From Mycobacterium sp. NBC_00419 (lineage in GTDB: Bacteria > Actinomycetota > Actinomycetes > Mycobacteriales > Mycobacteriaceae): DNA of 64,000 nucleotides. Of the stretch, positions 8,307-18,283 are shown one piece after another (the first letter of the stretch is position 1; the number at the start of each line of letters is the position of its first letter). The DNA is taken from the NCBI RefSeq assembly GCF_036023875.1, contig NZ_CP107931.1, positions 4,650,001 to 4,714,000 of the forward strand. The letters are read 5' to 3'. The notes under the pieces were generated by a model. It was not told the origin of the DNA and did not search any database. It saw only the letters and a program-made list of their open reading frames with translations. Both the position numbers and the translations under genes were made by a program.

Positions 8307-9722
8307 CTAGGCGCGTAGCTCCTTGGCCAGCTCACCGAACGCGCCCACCCACTTGTCCATGTCGGCATCGGTGTGGGCCAGCGACACCAGCCACTGATCG
8401 TCCATGCCGGGTGGCGTCAGTACGCCACGGTTGATCCCCCACAACCAGCCCAGCTCGGCGACCTCGAAGTCGGTGCTGAGTTTGTAGTCGCGGTAGTTGC
8501 GGATCGGGGTGGGCGACCAGGTGACCGCGCCCTTGACGCCGAAGCCGACGGTGTGGGCCGGCAGTTCGTACTCGCGGATGATGGTGTCCATGGCTTCCAT
8601 GGCGTTGTCGTTGACCTGTTCGGCCGCCGCCAACGCCTGAGGGGTGGCGATCTCGTCGACCGCAGCCGCCGCGGCCATGCAGAGCGGGTTGCCGTTGTAG
8701 GTGCCGAAGTGGGCCATGCGGTTGTCGACGACGGCCTGCATCACTTCCGCGGTGCCGCCGAAGGCGGCCAACGGCAGGCCGCCGCCGATCGACTTGGCCA
8801 ACGTGATCAGGTCCGGCTTGACGCCCAGACGGGCGGCCGCGCCATGGGCGCCGGCGGTCAGGCCGGTCTTGACCTCGTCGAAGATCAGCAGCACGTTGTG
8901 CGCGTCGCACAGTGCACGAACCCCGGCAAGGTAGCCGGCGTCGGGCAACACGATGCCGAGGTTCTCGATGACCGGCTCCATGATCACGCACGCGACGCGA
9001 GCAGCGTTGGCGGCCAGGACGCGTTCCATCTGGCCGAGGTCGTTATAGGCCACGACGAACACTTCGCCTGGCTCGACGTCGAAGGGCACCTGCGGGGTCG
9101 GGTTGTCCGCGGGACCGGTTTCGGAAAGGTCGGGCTTGACCGACACCGAAAGGCCGTCGTAGCCGCCGTGGTAGCCGCCTTCGATCTTCACGATGGCCTT
9201 GCGGCCGGTGTAGGCGCGTGCGGTGCGCACCGCATAGCCCGTCGACTCGGTGCCCGAGTTGGTGAACCGCAGCATGTCCAGCCCGAAGCGTTGCTTGAAC
9301 CTCTCGGCAACCTCGGTCGAGACCGGCGACGGGGTCACGAACAGCGTGCCGATGTCGTCGAGAGACTCTTTGACCTTGGCGACCACCGTGGGGTTGAGGT
9401 GGCCGACGAGCATCGCGCCGAAGCCCATCGACAGGTCCAGCACCTGACGGTCGTCACAGTCCGTGACGTAGGCGCCGCGGGCGGACTTCACGCCCATCGG
9501 ATACGGATCCCAGTACTGGAAGCTGCTGGTCACACCCAGCGGCAGCGTCTTGCTCGACCGGACCGCGTGATCGGCCGAGCCGGGGGTGGTCTTGGCGTAC
9601 CGCTCCCACTCCTTGGCCATCAGTGCCGAGACCCGCGCAGGGTTCAGTGGCGTGTGGGACGTCGGCAGCTGTCGCCAGCCGGCGGGATCATGGGCAGGAA
9701 ACGTGCCTGTGTCTTGGCTCAT
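8307..9722 (-). CDS. Class-III PLP aminotransferase, glutamate-1-semialdehyde aminomutase-like
   Basis: 471 residues of the fold-I class-III aminotransferase family. The Asp-containing LLIFDEVKTGL and the PLP-lysine region LITLAKSIGGGLPLAAFGG are visible, as are TNSGTEST and YHGGYDG for cofactor phosphate binding. The closest family resemblance is to HemL-like enzymes, but the usual hemL lies in the haem cluster elsewhere in mycobacteria, so this is probably a paralogue acting on another amino donor. Start ATG 9722 follows AAGAGGAT. It converges on the nuclease gene with only 13 bases between stops and is followed upstream by another minus-strand gene, the aldo-keto reductase. Confidence 0.8.
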   Translation of the reverse strand: MSQDTGTFPAHDPAGWRQLPTSHTPLNPARVSALMAKEWERYAKTTPGSADHAVRSSKTLPLGVTSSFQYWDPYPMGVKSARGAYVTDCDDRQVLDLSMGFGAMLVGHLNPTVVAKVKESLDDIGTLFVTPSPVSTEVAERFKQRFGLDMLRFTNSGTESTGYAVRTARAYTGRKAIVKIEGGYHGGYDGLSVSVKPDLSETGPADNPTPQVPFDVEPGEVFVVAYNDLGQMERVLAANAARVACVIMEPVIENLGIVLPDAGYLAGVRALCDAHNVLLIFDEVKTGLTAGAHGAAARLGVKPDLITLAKSIGGGLPLAAFGGTAEVMQAVVDNRMAHFGTYNGNPLCMAAAAAVDEIATPQALAAAEQVNDNAMEAMDTIIREYELPAHTVGFGVKGAVTWSPTPIRNYRDYKLSTDFEVAELGWLWGINRGVLTPPGMDDQWLVSLAHTDADMDKWVGAFGELAKELRA

Positions 9723-9842
9723 CGAGATCCTCTTCAACCAATCGGTGTTACTTCGCGGCAGCCTAACCGCCCGCTCCACCCGGCGGTCGAAAACAGCCGC
9801 CGACGCCGATGGGGTTGTCCGGCAGCGGGATCGGTGGCCGAA

Positions 9843-10682
9843 CTACGCGCCGGTGTAGGTGTCCGGGTTGGGCCGGAAGCGGGTGCCGTCGTCGAGGCCG
9901 CTGAGGGTCGCCACTTCGTCGGCGGTCAACTCGAAGTCGAACACGTCGATGTTCTCGGCGATCCGCTGCGGGTTCGAGGAGCGGGGGATCACCACGTTGC
10001 CCAGCTGCAGGCTCCACCGGATCAGCACCTGCGCCGGGGACTTGCCGTGGGCGCTCGCCACCGCGGCGATCGCCGAGTTCTCCAGCAGCTTGCCCACGCC
10101 CAGCGGGCTGTAGGCCTCGGTGACGATCGAGTAGTCGGCGTGCACCGCCCGCAACTCCGCCTGGTTGAGCAGCGGATGCAGCTCGACCTGGTTGACCGCG
10201 GGGGTGAAGTAGGACAGGTCGATGATGTTCGACAGGTGCTCCGGGGTGAAGTTGGAGACGCCGATCGACTTGGTGTAGCCGTCCTCCTGGATCCGCAGCA
10301 GCCCGCCCCACGCGTCGACGTATTTGCCGTTCTGTTCGGCGGGCCAGTGGATCAGGTAGAGGTCTACGTAGTCCAAGCCGAGGCGCTCGAGGCTGACCTT
10401 GACGGCATCCTGCGAAGCCTGGAAACCCTGATCGGCGGTGGCCAGCTTGGTGGTGATGAACAGTTCCTCGCGCGGCACACCGGAGGCGGCGACGGCGCGG
10501 CCGACGGCTTCCTCGTTGCCGCCGACCGAGGCGGTGTCGATCAGGCGGTAGCCGGCTGCCAGGGCATCGGTCACCGCCCGCTCGGCCTCATCCGGCGACA
10601 GCTCGGCGACGCCAATGCCAATCACGGGGATGGTCTTGTCGTCGTTGAGCGTGACGGTGGGGATCTCGGCCGCCGGTGCCAT
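9843..10682 (-). CDS. Aldo-keto reductase (Rv2971 / AKR5 type), catalytic Tyr missing
   Basis: 279-residue NADPH-dependent (beta/alpha)8 reductase. Family landmarks are [48 protein letters not shown] and the cofactor segment [11 protein letters not shown]. Of the catalytic tetrad, Asp (LIDTAS), Lys (TTKLATADQ) and His (LIHWP) are present. The Tyr of the usual DTAxxYGNE is replaced by Gly (DTASVGGNE). The start ATG 10682 follows GGCAGGTGAC; the frame is open to 10721. The conserved location beside lipN and pca matches the M. tuberculosis order. Relatives reduce aldehydes such as methylglyoxal. Confidence 0.88.
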   Translation of the reverse strand: MAPAAEIPTVTLNDDKTIPVIGIGVAELSPDEAERAVTDALAAGYRLIDTASVGGNEEAVGRAVAASGVPREELFITTKLATADQGFQASQDAVKVSLERLGLDYVDLYLIHWPAEQNGKYVDAWGGLLRIQEDGYTKSIGVSNFTPEHLSNIIDLSYFTPAVNQVELHPLLNQAELRAVHADYSIVTEAYSPLGVGKLLENSAIAAVASAHGKSPAQVLIRWSLQLGNVVIPRSSNPQRIAENIDVFDFELTADEVATLSGLDDGTRFRPNPDTYTGA

Positions 10683-10875
10683 GTCACCTGCCTGTGCTGT
10701 CGAAGGTCTTGCGCCGGACACCTCCCAGATCGCGGGTGACCGACGTCGACGCTGAGGATAGTACCCAGCCAGGCATGCGTCTGATCAGGGCTGTGGCACC
10801 GCGTCAGGCGTGCACTGTATAGGGGCCCGGGTAATTGTCGAATCCGTTAATCGCGTCCTGTGCGAAGCTGAGGCC

Positions 10876-11973
10876 ATGGCAGCGACAGTGAGCGGTGAAA
10901 CCACACGCGGCCCGTTGACGAAGAAGGCGCTCGCGGTGGGCAATCGGGCCGGGGTGAAGGTGATCCCGCATCTACCCGGCGTACTCAAGCGGCTGGTCTC
11001 CGGCGGCCGGGCGGTCACGATCGACGGCAACACCCTCGATCCGTCGCTGCAGATGCTGGCCACCGCGCAGCGGTTGCAGGGGCTGACCGGATTCAGCGCC
11101 GGTGACGACCCGATCGCCAGCCGCGTCCAGACGGCAGAACTCTCCGCCAGCTTCGACGAGCCGGACATCCTGGTGGCCGGTACCGCTGCGGTGTCGATAC
11201 CCGGGCCCGCGGGCGTGATCCCGGCCCGGCACTACCGCCCGCTGGGCGATGGCCGGGCTCCGCTGCTGGTCTTCTATCACGGTGGCGGCTACGTCGTCGG
11301 CGACCTGGAAAGCCACGATGCGGCCTGTCGGCTGATCTGCCGGGACGCCGGCGTCCACGTGCTGGCCGTCGACTACCGGCTGGCCCCTGAGCACAAGGCC
11401 CCGGCGGCCGTCGACGACGGGTACGCCGCCTACCTGTGGGTGCGTGAGCACGCCGCGGAACTCGGCGCGGACCCCGAGCGGGTGGCGGTCGGCGGCGACA
11501 GTGCCGGCGGGAACCTGGCGGCGCTGGTGGCCCTGCGGGTCCGGGATGCCGGCGGCCCCGCGCCTGCGCTGCAGTGGCTGATCTATCCGGTCACCGACTT
11601 CCGCGGCCAGAGCCGGTCCCGGACGTTGTTCGCCGACGGGTTCCTGCTCACCCGGCAGGACATGGACTTCTTCACCGAATCCCTGCTGGGTGGATCCGGC
11701 CTGGATGCCGCCGACGCGCGGGTGTCCCCGCTGCTGGCCGATGACCTGAGCGGTCTGCCGCCGGCGCTGGTCGTCACGGCGGGCTTCGATCCGCTGCGCG
11801 ACGAGGGCGAGCAGTACGCGGCAAAACTGCAGGAAGCGGGCGTCGTCGTCGATGCGAGGCGGATGGGATCGATGACCCACGCCTTCCTCAATCTCAACGC
11901 ACTCGGCGGGCAGGTCGCCGGCGCCAACGCGGAGATGATCTCGGCGCTGCGCGCCCACCTGGCCCGCGCCTGA
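10876..11973 (+). CDS. lipN: Alpha/beta-hydrolase esterase of the hormone-sensitive lipase family (LipN-like)
   Basis: 365-residue esterase. The oxyanion-hole motif HGGGYVVGD is near residue 134, the nucleophile GDSAGG near 210, the acid in GFDPLRDEG near 304, and the catalytic His in MTHAFLNLN near 334, giving a full triad. There is no signal peptide, so it is probably cytosolic. Position between the aldo-keto reductase and the dsbA/vkor pair matches Rv2970c (lipN). ATG 10876 is chosen because it aligns with the family N-terminus; the ribosome-binding site (AGCTGAGG) is weak and the frame is open upstream to 10810. Confidence 0.87.
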   Translation: MAATVSGETTRGPLTKKALAVGNRAGVKVIPHLPGVLKRLVSGGRAVTIDGNTLDPSLQMLATAQRLQGLTGFSAGDDPIASRVQTAELSASFDEPDILVAGTAAVSIPGPAGVIPARHYRPLGDGRAPLLVFYHGGGYVVGDLESHDAACRLICRDAGVHVLAVDYRLAPEHKAPAAVDDGYAAYLWVREHAAELGADPERVAVGGDSAGGNLAALVALRVRDAGGPAPALQWLIYPVTDFRGQSRSRTLFADGFLLTRQDMDFFTESLLGGSGLDAADARVSPLLADDLSGLPPALVVTAGFDPLRDEGEQYAAKLQEAGVVVDARRMGSMTHAFLNLNALGGQVAGANAEMISALRAHLARA

Positions 11974-12048
11974 CGGGGTGCGGACACCACGCCGGTACTC
12001 TGGAGAGGCCAACAAGCCAGTCCTGAATCAGCGAGGATCTCCCGACCC

Positions 12049-12840
12049 GTGGCCAATAACAAGAAAAGCACGCCCCGCTACGACCTGAAGGCTGCGGACC
12101 GCAAACGCAACCTGGCCATTCAGCTGGGCCTGACGGCCATCGTCGTCATCTTCGCGGTGTCCCTGGTGCTCTACATCGTGATGGGCCACGACAAGAAGAC
12201 CGGCGCCGGAGACGCTCAAGCCGTCCGGATCACGTCGGCCGCGCTGATCAAGAAGGACGGCAGTGACGAGCCCAAGGCCGTGCTGTCGCTCTACGAGGAC
12301 TTCCAGTGCCCGCACTGCCGGGACTTCGAGAAGGCCTACAGCTCGACCATCAACAAGCTGGTCGAAGCCGGCGCGGTGGCCGCCGACTATTACTCGGTCG
12401 CCATCCTCAACTCGCGGGCCAACGACAACTACTCCACTCGTGCGGCCAACGCGGCCTACTGCGTCGGCAACGAGGACAAGGAAGCCTTCAGCCGGTACCA
12501 CTCCGCGCTGTTCGCCATGCAGCCCGAGGAAGGTGCGGGCGGCGCTCCGGACAACGGCCGGTTGATCGAGACCGCCCGGCAGGCCGGGGTGCCGACCGAC
12601 AAGGTGTCGTCGTGCATCAACGGCGGCAAGTACAACGACATGGTCGACGGCCTGGCCGCGGCCGCCAAGATCACCGCTACCCCCACCATCCGGCTCAACG
12701 GCGAGGACATCAGCCCCGCCTCCCCGGACGAGCTGATCGCGAAGGTCAAGGCGATCGTCGGTAACGTCCCCGCGCTGGCTCCGGCTCCGGCTCCGGCTGC
12801 GCCTCCGGCTCCGCCCGCCCCGGCACCCGCAGCGCCGTGA
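12049..12840 (+). CDS. Membrane-anchored DsbA-like thiol oxidoreductase
   Basis: 263 residues: a short basic N-terminus, one transmembrane helix (about residues 22-44), a thioredoxin-fold domain with the CPHC active site near residues 87-90 and a cis-Pro segment ITATPTI, then an Ala/Pro-rich tail. It should introduce disulfides into exported proteins. GTG 12049 has GCGAGGAT upstream. The 3' end overlaps the VKOR gene by GTGA, so the thiol oxidase and its re-oxidising partner are made together, as in Rv2969c-Rv2968c. The repetitive Pro/Ala tail near 12776-12837 may span or interact with the cell wall; that is inference. Confidence 0.9.
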   Translation: MANNKKSTPRYDLKAADRKRNLAIQLGLTAIVVIFAVSLVLYIVMGHDKKTGAGDAQAVRITSAALIKKDGSDEPKAVLSLYEDFQCPHCRDFEKAYSSTINKLVEAGAVAADYYSVAILNSRANDNYSTRAANAAYCVGNEDKEAFSRYHSALFAMQPEEGAGGAPDNGRLIETARQAGVPTDKVSSCINGGKYNDMVDGLAAAAKITATPTIRLNGEDISPASPDELIAKVKAIVGNVPALAPAPAPAAPPAPPAPAPAAP

Positions 12841-13475
12841 GCGTGGCGACGCCGGCACCCGTCGGCCCGATCGAGCCCGCCGAGTCGGCGGGCCGTGCGG
12901 CCGGGGTCTCGGTGCGCGCAACGAGTGCCTGGTGGGTGCTGATCGCCGGTGTGATCGGCTTTGTGTCCGCGGCGACGCTGACGATCGAGAAGATCGAGAT
13001 GCTGATCAACCCGGCCTACGTGCCGAGCTGCAGCATCAACCCGGTGCTGTCCTGCGGGTCGGTGATGGTGACCCACCAGGCGTCGGTGTTCGGCTTCCCC
13101 AACCCGCTGATGGGCATCGCCGGATTCACGGTCGCCATCGTGACCGGTGTGCTCGCGGTGACCAAAGTCCGCCTGCCGCACTGGTATTGGGTAGGGCTGA
13201 TGATCGGCACCGGCCTCGGTGTGGTGTTCGTGCACTGGCTGATCTACCAGTCGCTGTACGTCATCGGAGCGCTGTGCCCGTACTGCATGGTGGTGTGGTC
13301 GGTGACCATCCCGCTGTTCGTGGTGGTGGCGTCGATCGCGCTGCGTCCGCTGGCCGGAAATGCCGTGCTGCGCGGCATCTACACCTGGCGGTGGTCGATC
13401 GTCACGCTGTGGTTCACCGCGGTGATTCTCTTGATCCTGGTTCGCTTTTGGAGTTATTGGTCGACGTTGATCTAG
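12837..13475 (+). CDS. Vitamin K epoxide reductase family protein (DsbB substitute)
   Basis: 212-residue polytopic membrane protein that passes electrons from DsbA to menaquinone. The loop cysteines of CSINPVLSCGSV and the active-site CPYC of GALCPYCMVVW are visible, with four to five hydrophobic helices around them. The GTG at 12837 overlaps the dsbA-like stop by four bases; GTG 12843 is an alternative. It forms a functional pair with the upstream oxidoreductase, the actinobacterial equivalent of DsbA/DsbB. Confidence 0.93.
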   Translation: MSVATPAPVGPIEPAESAGRAAGVSVRATSAWWVLIAGVIGFVSAATLTIEKIEMLINPAYVPSCSINPVLSCGSVMVTHQASVFGFPNPLMGIAGFTVAIVTGVLAVTKVRLPHWYWVGLMIGTGLGVVFVHWLIYQSLYVIGALCPYCMVVWSVTIPLFVVVASIALRPLAGNAVLRGIYTWRWSIVTLWFTAVILLILVRFWSYWSTLI

Positions 13476-13498
13476 CAGCGTCGAGTGTGCACTGAGGG

Positions 13499-13504
13499 TA
13501 GGGT
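13499..13504 (+). promoter_or_regulatory. Candidate leaderless -10 of pca
   Basis: TAGGGT ends six bases before the GTG start of pca at 13511, the spacing expected if transcription starts at the first base of the start codon. No Shine-Dalgarno is seen, which agrees. Confidence 0.5.
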
Positions 13505-13510
13505 CCGCCT

Positions 13511-16500
13511 GTGATCTCCAAAGTCCTGGTCGCCAACCGCGGTGAGATCGCGATCCGCGCTTTCCGCGCCGCCTACGAGATGGGTATCGGCACGGTCGCC
13601 GTCTATCCCTACGAGGATCGCAATTCTCTGCATCGGCTCAAGGCCGACGAGTCCTATCAGATCGGCGACATCGGTCACCCGGTGCGCGCCTACCTCTCGG
13701 TCGGCGAGATCGTCGAGACGGCGCTGGCGTGCGGGGCCGACGCGATCTATCCCGGGTACGGATTCCTCTCGGAGAACCCCGAACTGGCCGCGGCGTGCGC
13801 GACGGCGGGGATCACCTTCATCGGCCCCGACGCCGGCATCCTCGAGCTGACCGGCAACAAGTCGCGGGCGATCGCCGCTGCCCGGGAAGCCGGGCTGCCG
13901 GTGCTGGCGTCCTCGCCGCCGTCGGCGTTGGTGGACGAGCTGGTGACCGCGGCGGCGACCATGGAGTTTCCGCTGTTCGTCAAGGCCGTCGCCGGTGGTG
14001 GCGGACGTGGGATGCGACGGGTCAGCGACCCCGATGCCCTGCCGGAGGCCATCGAGGCGGCCAGCCGCGAGGCGGAGTCCGCCTTCGGCGACCCGACGGT
14101 GTTCCTCGAGCAGGCGGTGATCAATCCGCGCCACATCGAGGTCCAGATCCTGGCCGACACCCACGGCAACGTCATCCACCTCTATGAACGCGACTGCAGC
14201 GTGCAGCGCCGCCACCAGAAGGTGATCGAGCTGGCCCCCGCGCCCAATCTCGACGAGGTTCTGCGCGAACGGATGTGCGCCGACGCCGTCGCTTTCGCCC
14301 GGCACATCGGGTACAGCTGTGCCGGCACGGTCGAGTTCCTGCTCGACGAGCGGGGCCAGCATGTCTTCATCGAGATGAATCCCCGAATTCAGGTGGAGCA
14401 CACCGTCACCGAGGAGATCACCGACGTCGACCTGGTGTCCTCGCAGCTGAAGATCGCCGCCGGGGCCACACTCGAGGAGCTGGGCCTGTCCCAGGACGCG
14501 GTGCGCCCACACGGTGCGGCACTGCAGTGCCGCATCACCACCGAGGATCCCGCCAACGGGTTTCGTCCCGACACCGGCCGGATCAGCACCTACCGCTCGC
14601 CGGGCGGCGCCGGGATCCGCCTGGACGGCGGCACCCATCTCGGTGCCGAGATCAGCGCGCACTTCGACTCGATGTTGGTCAAGCTCACCTGCCGCGGTCG
14701 CGACTTTCCGACCGCGGTGGCCCGGGCCATGCGCGCGGTCGCCGAGTTCCGCATCCGCGGTGTGTCGACGAACATCCCGTTCCTGCAAGCAGTTCTGGAC
14801 GATCCGGACTTCCAGGCCGGGCGCGTCACGACCTCGTTCATCGACGAGCGCCCGCAGCTGCTGACCTCGCGCACGTCGGCAGACCGCGGAACCAAGATGC
14901 TCAAGTTCCTCGCCGAGGTCACGGTGAACTCGCCGTACCAGGACCCCGACCGGGTCTACCCCCAGGACAAACTGCCCGCCATCGACATCGCGGGCAGCAC
15001 ACCGGCGCCGGGCAGCAAGCAGCGCCTGACCGAACTGGGCCCCGCGGGATTCGCCACGTGGCTCAAGGATTCTGCGGCCGTCGGCGTGACCGACACGACC
15101 TTCCGCGACGCCCACCAATCGTTGCTGGCGACCCGGGTGCGATCATCCGGCCTGCTGACGGTGGCCCCCTACATCGCCCGGATGATGCCGCAGCTGTTGT
15201 CCATCGAATGCTGGGGTGGCGCGACTTACGATGTGGCGCTTCGCTTCCTGAAGGAAGACCCGTGGGAGCGGCTGATCGCCCTGCGCGAGGCGATCCCCAA
15301 CATCTGTCTGCAGATGCTGCTGCGCGGCCGCAACACCGTGGGCTACACGCCCTACCCGGAGACGGTGACGCATGCGTTCGTCGACGAGGCCGCCCGCAGC
15401 GGCGTCGATATCTTCCGGATCTTCGACGCACTCAACAACGTCGAATCGATGCGGCCCGCGATCGACGCGGTGCGCGACACCGGAACAGCGGTCGCCGAAG
15501 TGGCAATGTCCTACACCGGCGACCTGTCCAACCCCGCCGAAACGCTCTACACGCTGGACTACTGGCTTCGGCTGGCCGAGCAGATCGTCGACGCGGGCGC
15601 ACATGTGCTGGCCATCAAGGACATGGCCGGCCTGCTGCGTCCACCGGCGGCACACACGCTGGTCTCGGCCTTGTGCAGCCGCTTCGACCTACCGGTGCAC
15701 GTCCACACCCACGACACCCCGGGCGGGCAGCTGGCCACCTACACCGCGGCCTGGCACGCCGGAGCCAGCGCGGTCGACGGGGCGGCCGCCCCGCTGTCGG
15801 GCACCACCAGCCAGCCGCCGCTGTCGGCGATCGTCGCGGCCGCCGCGCACACCACGTTCGACACCGGACTGGATCTGGGCGCGGTATGCGACCTGGAGCC
15901 GTACTGGGAGTCGCTGCGGCGGGTCTACGCCCCGTTCGAGGCTGGCCTGCCCGCGCCGACCGGGCGCGTCTACCACCACGAGATTCCCGGCGGTCAGCTG
16001 AGCAACCTGCGCACGCAGGCCATCGCGTTGGGCCTGGGTGACCGATTCGAGGATGTCGAGAACGCCTACGCCGGTGCCGACCGGATCCTGGGCAGGCTGG
16101 TCAAGGTGACCCCGTCGAGCAAGGTCGTCGGGGATCTGGCGCTGGCCCTGGTCGGAGCCGGAATCACCGCCGAGGACTTCGCCGCCGACCCCGCCCGCCA
16201 CGACATCCCGGACTCGGTGATCGGATTCCTGCGCGGCGAGCTCGGTGACCCGCCCGGCGGCTGGCCGGAACCGTTGCGCACCAAGGCATTACAGGGACGC
16301 GAGCCGGCGAAGCCCGAGCAGCCACTGTCGGCCGAGGACGAGAAGGTGCTCGCCGAACCCGGCCCGGTCCGCCAGGCCGCGTTGAACCGGCTGCTGTTCC
16401 CCGGCCCCACCCGCGAATTCGAGGCCCACCGCGAGGAATACGGCGACACCTCGGGCCTGAGCGCCAACCAGTTCTTCCGGGGCTTGCGCCACGGCGACGA

Positions 16501-16975
16501 GCATCGCATCCAGCTCGAACGCGGCGTCCAGCTGATCGTCGGGCTCGAAGCGATCTCCGATCCCGACGAGCGTGGCATGCGCACCGTCATGTGCATCATC
16601 AACGGCCAGCTGCGACCGGTGGCGGTCCGCGACCACAGCATCGCCGACACGGTGCCCACCGCCGAGAAGGCCGATCGCACCAACCCCGATCACGTCGCCG
16701 CTCCGTTCGCGGGGGTGGTCACCGTCGGAGTGTCTGTCGGCGACGAGGTCAAGGCCGGGCAGACCATCGCGACCATCGAGGCGATGAAGATGGAGGCGGC
16801 GATCACCGCGCCCAAGGCCGGCACCGTCAACCGGGTCGCGGTCGCGAGTACGGCCGGGGTTGAGGGTGGCGACCTGCTGGTGGTGATCGGGGGATCAGGA
16901 CCGGCGGGCAGGAGCGAAGCGACCCGGGGATCAGGACCGGCGGGCAGGAGCGAAGCGACCGGGGGATCGACCTGA
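13511..16975 (+). CDS. pca: Pyruvate carboxylase
   Basis: Biotin-dependent, ATP-driven carboxylation of pyruvate to oxaloacetate. The 1154-residue single chain has a biotin carboxylase domain at about 1-450 ([12 protein letters not shown] glycine loop; [15 protein letters not shown]), a carboxyltransferase domain at about 520-800 ([24 protein letters not shown]), and a C-terminal biotinyl domain whose EAMKMEA carries the biotin Lys near residue 1091. After the natural end (DLLVVIG) the protein continues for about 27 residues ([21 protein letters not shown]...) encoded by two tandem copies of the dispersed repeat. GTG 13511 has a leaderless-type -10. rsmD follows immediately. Confidence 0.96.
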   Translation: MISKVLVANRGEIAIRAFRAAYEMGIGTVAVYPYEDRNSLHRLKADESYQIGDIGHPVRAYLSVGEIVETALACGADAIYPGYGFLSENPELAAACATAGITFIGPDAGILELTGNKSRAIAAAREAGLPVLASSPPSALVDELVTAAATMEFPLFVKAVAGGGGRGMRRVSDPDALPEAIEAASREAESAFGDPTVFLEQAVINPRHIEVQILADTHGNVIHLYERDCSVQRRHQKVIELAPAPNLDEVLRERMCADAVAFARHIGYSCAGTVEFLLDERGQHVFIEMNPRIQVEHTVTEEITDVDLVSSQLKIAAGATLEELGLSQDAVRPHGAALQCRITTEDPANGFRPDTGRISTYRSPGGAGIRLDGGTHLGAEISAHFDSMLVKLTCRGRDFPTAVARAMRAVAEFRIRGVSTNIPFLQAVLDDPDFQAGRVTTSFIDERPQLLTSRTSADRGTKMLKFLAEVTVNSPYQDPDRVYPQDKLPAIDIAGSTPAPGSKQRLTELGPAGFATWLKDSAAVGVTDTTFRDAHQSLLATRVRSSGLLTVAPYIARMMPQLLSIECWGGATYDVALRFLKEDPWERLIALREAIPNICLQMLLRGRNTVGYTPYPETVTHAFVDEAARSGVDIFRIFDALNNVESMRPAIDAVRDTGTAVAEVAMSYTGDLSNPAETLYTLDYWLRLAEQIVDAGAHVLAIKDMAGLLRPPAAHTLVSALCSRFDLPVHVHTHDTPGGQLATYTAAWHAGASAVDGAAAPLSGTTSQPPLSAIVAAAAHTTFDTGLDLGAVCDLEPYWESLRRVYAPFEAGLPAPTGRVYHHEIPGGQLSNLRTQAIALGLGDRFEDVENAYAGADRILGRLVKVTPSSKVVGDLALALVGAGITAEDFAADPARHDIPDSVIGFLRGELGDPPGGWPEPLRTKALQGREPAKPEQPLSAEDEKVLAEPGPVRQAALNRLLFPGPTREFEAHREEYGDTSGLSANQFFRGLRHGDEHRIQLERGVQLIVGLEAISDPDERGMRTVMCIINGQLRPVAVRDHSIADTVPTAEKADRTNPDHVAAPFAGVVTVGVSVGDEVKAGQTIATIEAMKMEAAITAPKAGTVNRVAVASTAGVEGGDLLVVIGGSGPAGRSEATRGSGPAGRSEATGGST
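16891..16968 (+). repeat. Dispersed GAGCGAAGCGAC repeat, tandem 2 x 36 bp at the pca/rsmD junction
   Basis: Two direct copies with a 36-base period (ATCAGG at 16894 and 16930; core GCAGGAGCGAAGCGAC in each). They encode the C-terminal tail of pyruvate carboxylase and end about 4 bases before the presumed rsmD initiation site, supplying its purine-rich GGGGGATC. Confidence 0.9.
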
Positions 16976-17526
16976 CCCGGATCGTTGCCGGTGTGGCGGG
17001 GGGCCGGCGAATCGACGTGCCGCCCAAGGGAACTCGGCCGACCACCGACAGGGTGCGCGAAGCGCTGTTCAGCGCGCTGGCCGCGCGGCGCGACTTCGAC
17101 GGACTGCACGTTCTCGATCTGTTCGCCGGCTCGGGCGCGCTCGGGCTCGAGGCGCTGTCCCGCGGTGCGGCCTCGGCGGTATTCGTCGAAAGCGATTCGC
17201 GCGCAGCGGCGGTCATCACCCGCAACATCGCCACCCTCGGGCTGGCTGGCGCGACGGTACGCCGCGGTGCGGTGGCCGCGGTGCTGACGGGAGCTGCGCC
17301 GCGGCCGGCGGATCTGGTGCTGGCCGACCCGCCCTACGACGTGCCCGCGGCCGAGGTCGACGCCATGCTGGCGCAACTCGTACGCAACGGCTGGGTCGCC
17401 CCCGAAGCGGTGGTGGTCGTCGAGCGGTCGGTCTCCTCACCGCCGGTGAGCTGGCCGTCGGACTGGACGGCCTGGTCTGTGCGCCGCTACGGCGACACCC
17501 GGGTCGAGGCCGCTGAGGTGCCGTGA
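16972..17526 (+). CDS. rsmD: 16S rRNA (guanine-966-N2)-methyltransferase, probable CTG start
   Basis: SAM-dependent methylation of G966 in 16S rRNA. Motifs: [15 protein letters not shown], the SAM loop [19 protein letters not shown], and catalytic DPPYD near residue 121. The family N-terminus RI(V/I)xGxxxGR is encoded upstream of the first standard start (GTG 16993): [13 protein letters not shown] reads in frame from a CTG at 16972 that overlaps the pca stop as CTGA. GGGGGATC precedes it. I therefore extend the gene to CTG 16972 (184 residues). Starting at 16993 would remove the conserved first strand. The junction appears to have been rewritten by the adjacent repeat. Confidence 0.85.
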   Translation: MTRIVAGVAGGRRIDVPPKGTRPTTDRVREALFSALAARRDFDGLHVLDLFAGSGALGLEALSRGAASAVFVESDSRAAAVITRNIATLGLAGATVRRGAVAAVLTGAAPRPADLVLADPPYDVPAAEVDAMLAQLVRNGWVAPEAVVVVERSVSSPPVSWPSDWTAWSVRRYGDTRVEAAEVP

Positions 17527-17534
17527 GTGCCTGC

Positions 17535-17540
17535 TAGCGT
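17535..17540 (+). promoter_or_regulatory. Candidate leaderless -10 of coaD
   Basis: TAGCGT ends exactly six bases before the ATG of coaD, consistent with transcription starting at the A of the start codon; no Shine-Dalgarno is present in the 20-base gap after rsmD. Confidence 0.5.
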
Positions 17541-17546
17541 CTGCGT

Positions 17547-18029
17547 ATGAGTGGCGCTGTCTGCCCGGGATCGTTCGACCCGGTGACGTTGGGGCACGTC
17601 GACATCTTCGAGCGCGCCGCGGCACAGTTCGACGAGGTGGTCGTCGCGGTGCTGATCAACCCGAACAAGTCCGGGATGTTCGACATCGACGAGCGCATCG
17701 CGATGATCGAGGAATCGACCAGCCATCTGCCGAACCTGCGGGCCGAGTCCGGCCGCGGCCTGGTCGTCGACTTCGTCAAGCAGCGCGGCCTGACCGCGAT
17801 CGTCAAAGGGCTGCGCACCGGAACGGACTTCGAGTACGAGCTGCAGATGGCGCAGATGAACAAGCACATCGCCGGGGTGGACACGTTCTTCGTCGCGACC
17901 ACACCGCAGTACTCGTTCGTGTCGTCGTCACTGGCCAAAGAGGTGGCCACCTTCGGCGGCGATGTCTCGGCTCTGCTGCCCGACGCGGTGAACCGCCGCC
18001 TGCAGGCCAAGCTGGCCGATCGGCGCTGA
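17547..18029 (+). CDS. coaD: Phosphopantetheine adenylyltransferase
   Basis: Transfers AMP from ATP to 4'-phosphopantetheine, the penultimate step of coenzyme A synthesis. The 160-residue nucleotidyltransferase has the HxGH-type site in [13 protein letters not shown], the [14 protein letters not shown] segment ([16 protein letters not shown]), and the ISSTxVR-equivalent [11 protein letters not shown]. Length is standard. It follows rsmD by 20 bases with its own leaderless-type -10. In M. tuberculosis (Rv2965c) it is followed by other genes; here a 254-base gap leads to sepIVA. Confidence 0.96.
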   Translation: MSGAVCPGSFDPVTLGHVDIFERAAAQFDEVVVAVLINPNKSGMFDIDERIAMIEESTSHLPNLRAESGRGLVVDFVKQRGLTAIVKGLRTGTDFEYELQMAQMNKHIAGVDTFFVATTPQYSFVSSSLAKEVATFGGDVSALLPDAVNRRLQAKLADRR

Positions 18030-18283
18030 CCCCCGGGCTCTGCGCCCGCGAGTGAGCGGTTTCGTACGCGACACGCCGCGGCCTCAGGATCAGATTGCAC
18101 ACTCGCGGATAGGTGCGTCTCGGTGCCGGCAGGCCGACATAATGGTCGAAGAGCGCGGAGTGACCCGCCCTCTGACCAGTGGTCCTGCCAGATTCGGTTG
18201 CCGACACACCGATACACCACCGCAGTCACAGGCGTAACACCAGGCACACTGGTCACTACCAACTACGCCAGGAGGGCGGCGCC

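Noticed and set aside
8307..9722. The authentic hemL of haem biosynthesis
   Set aside because: It lacks the haem-gene context, is longer than typical HemL, and sits in a lipN/pca neighbourhood; kept as a HemL-like aminotransferase without a symbol.
8373..10739. 788-codon plus-strand frame over the aminotransferase and aldo-keto reductase
   Set aside because: Antisense shadow of two well-identified minus-strand genes; composition is typical of a complementary GC3 frame.
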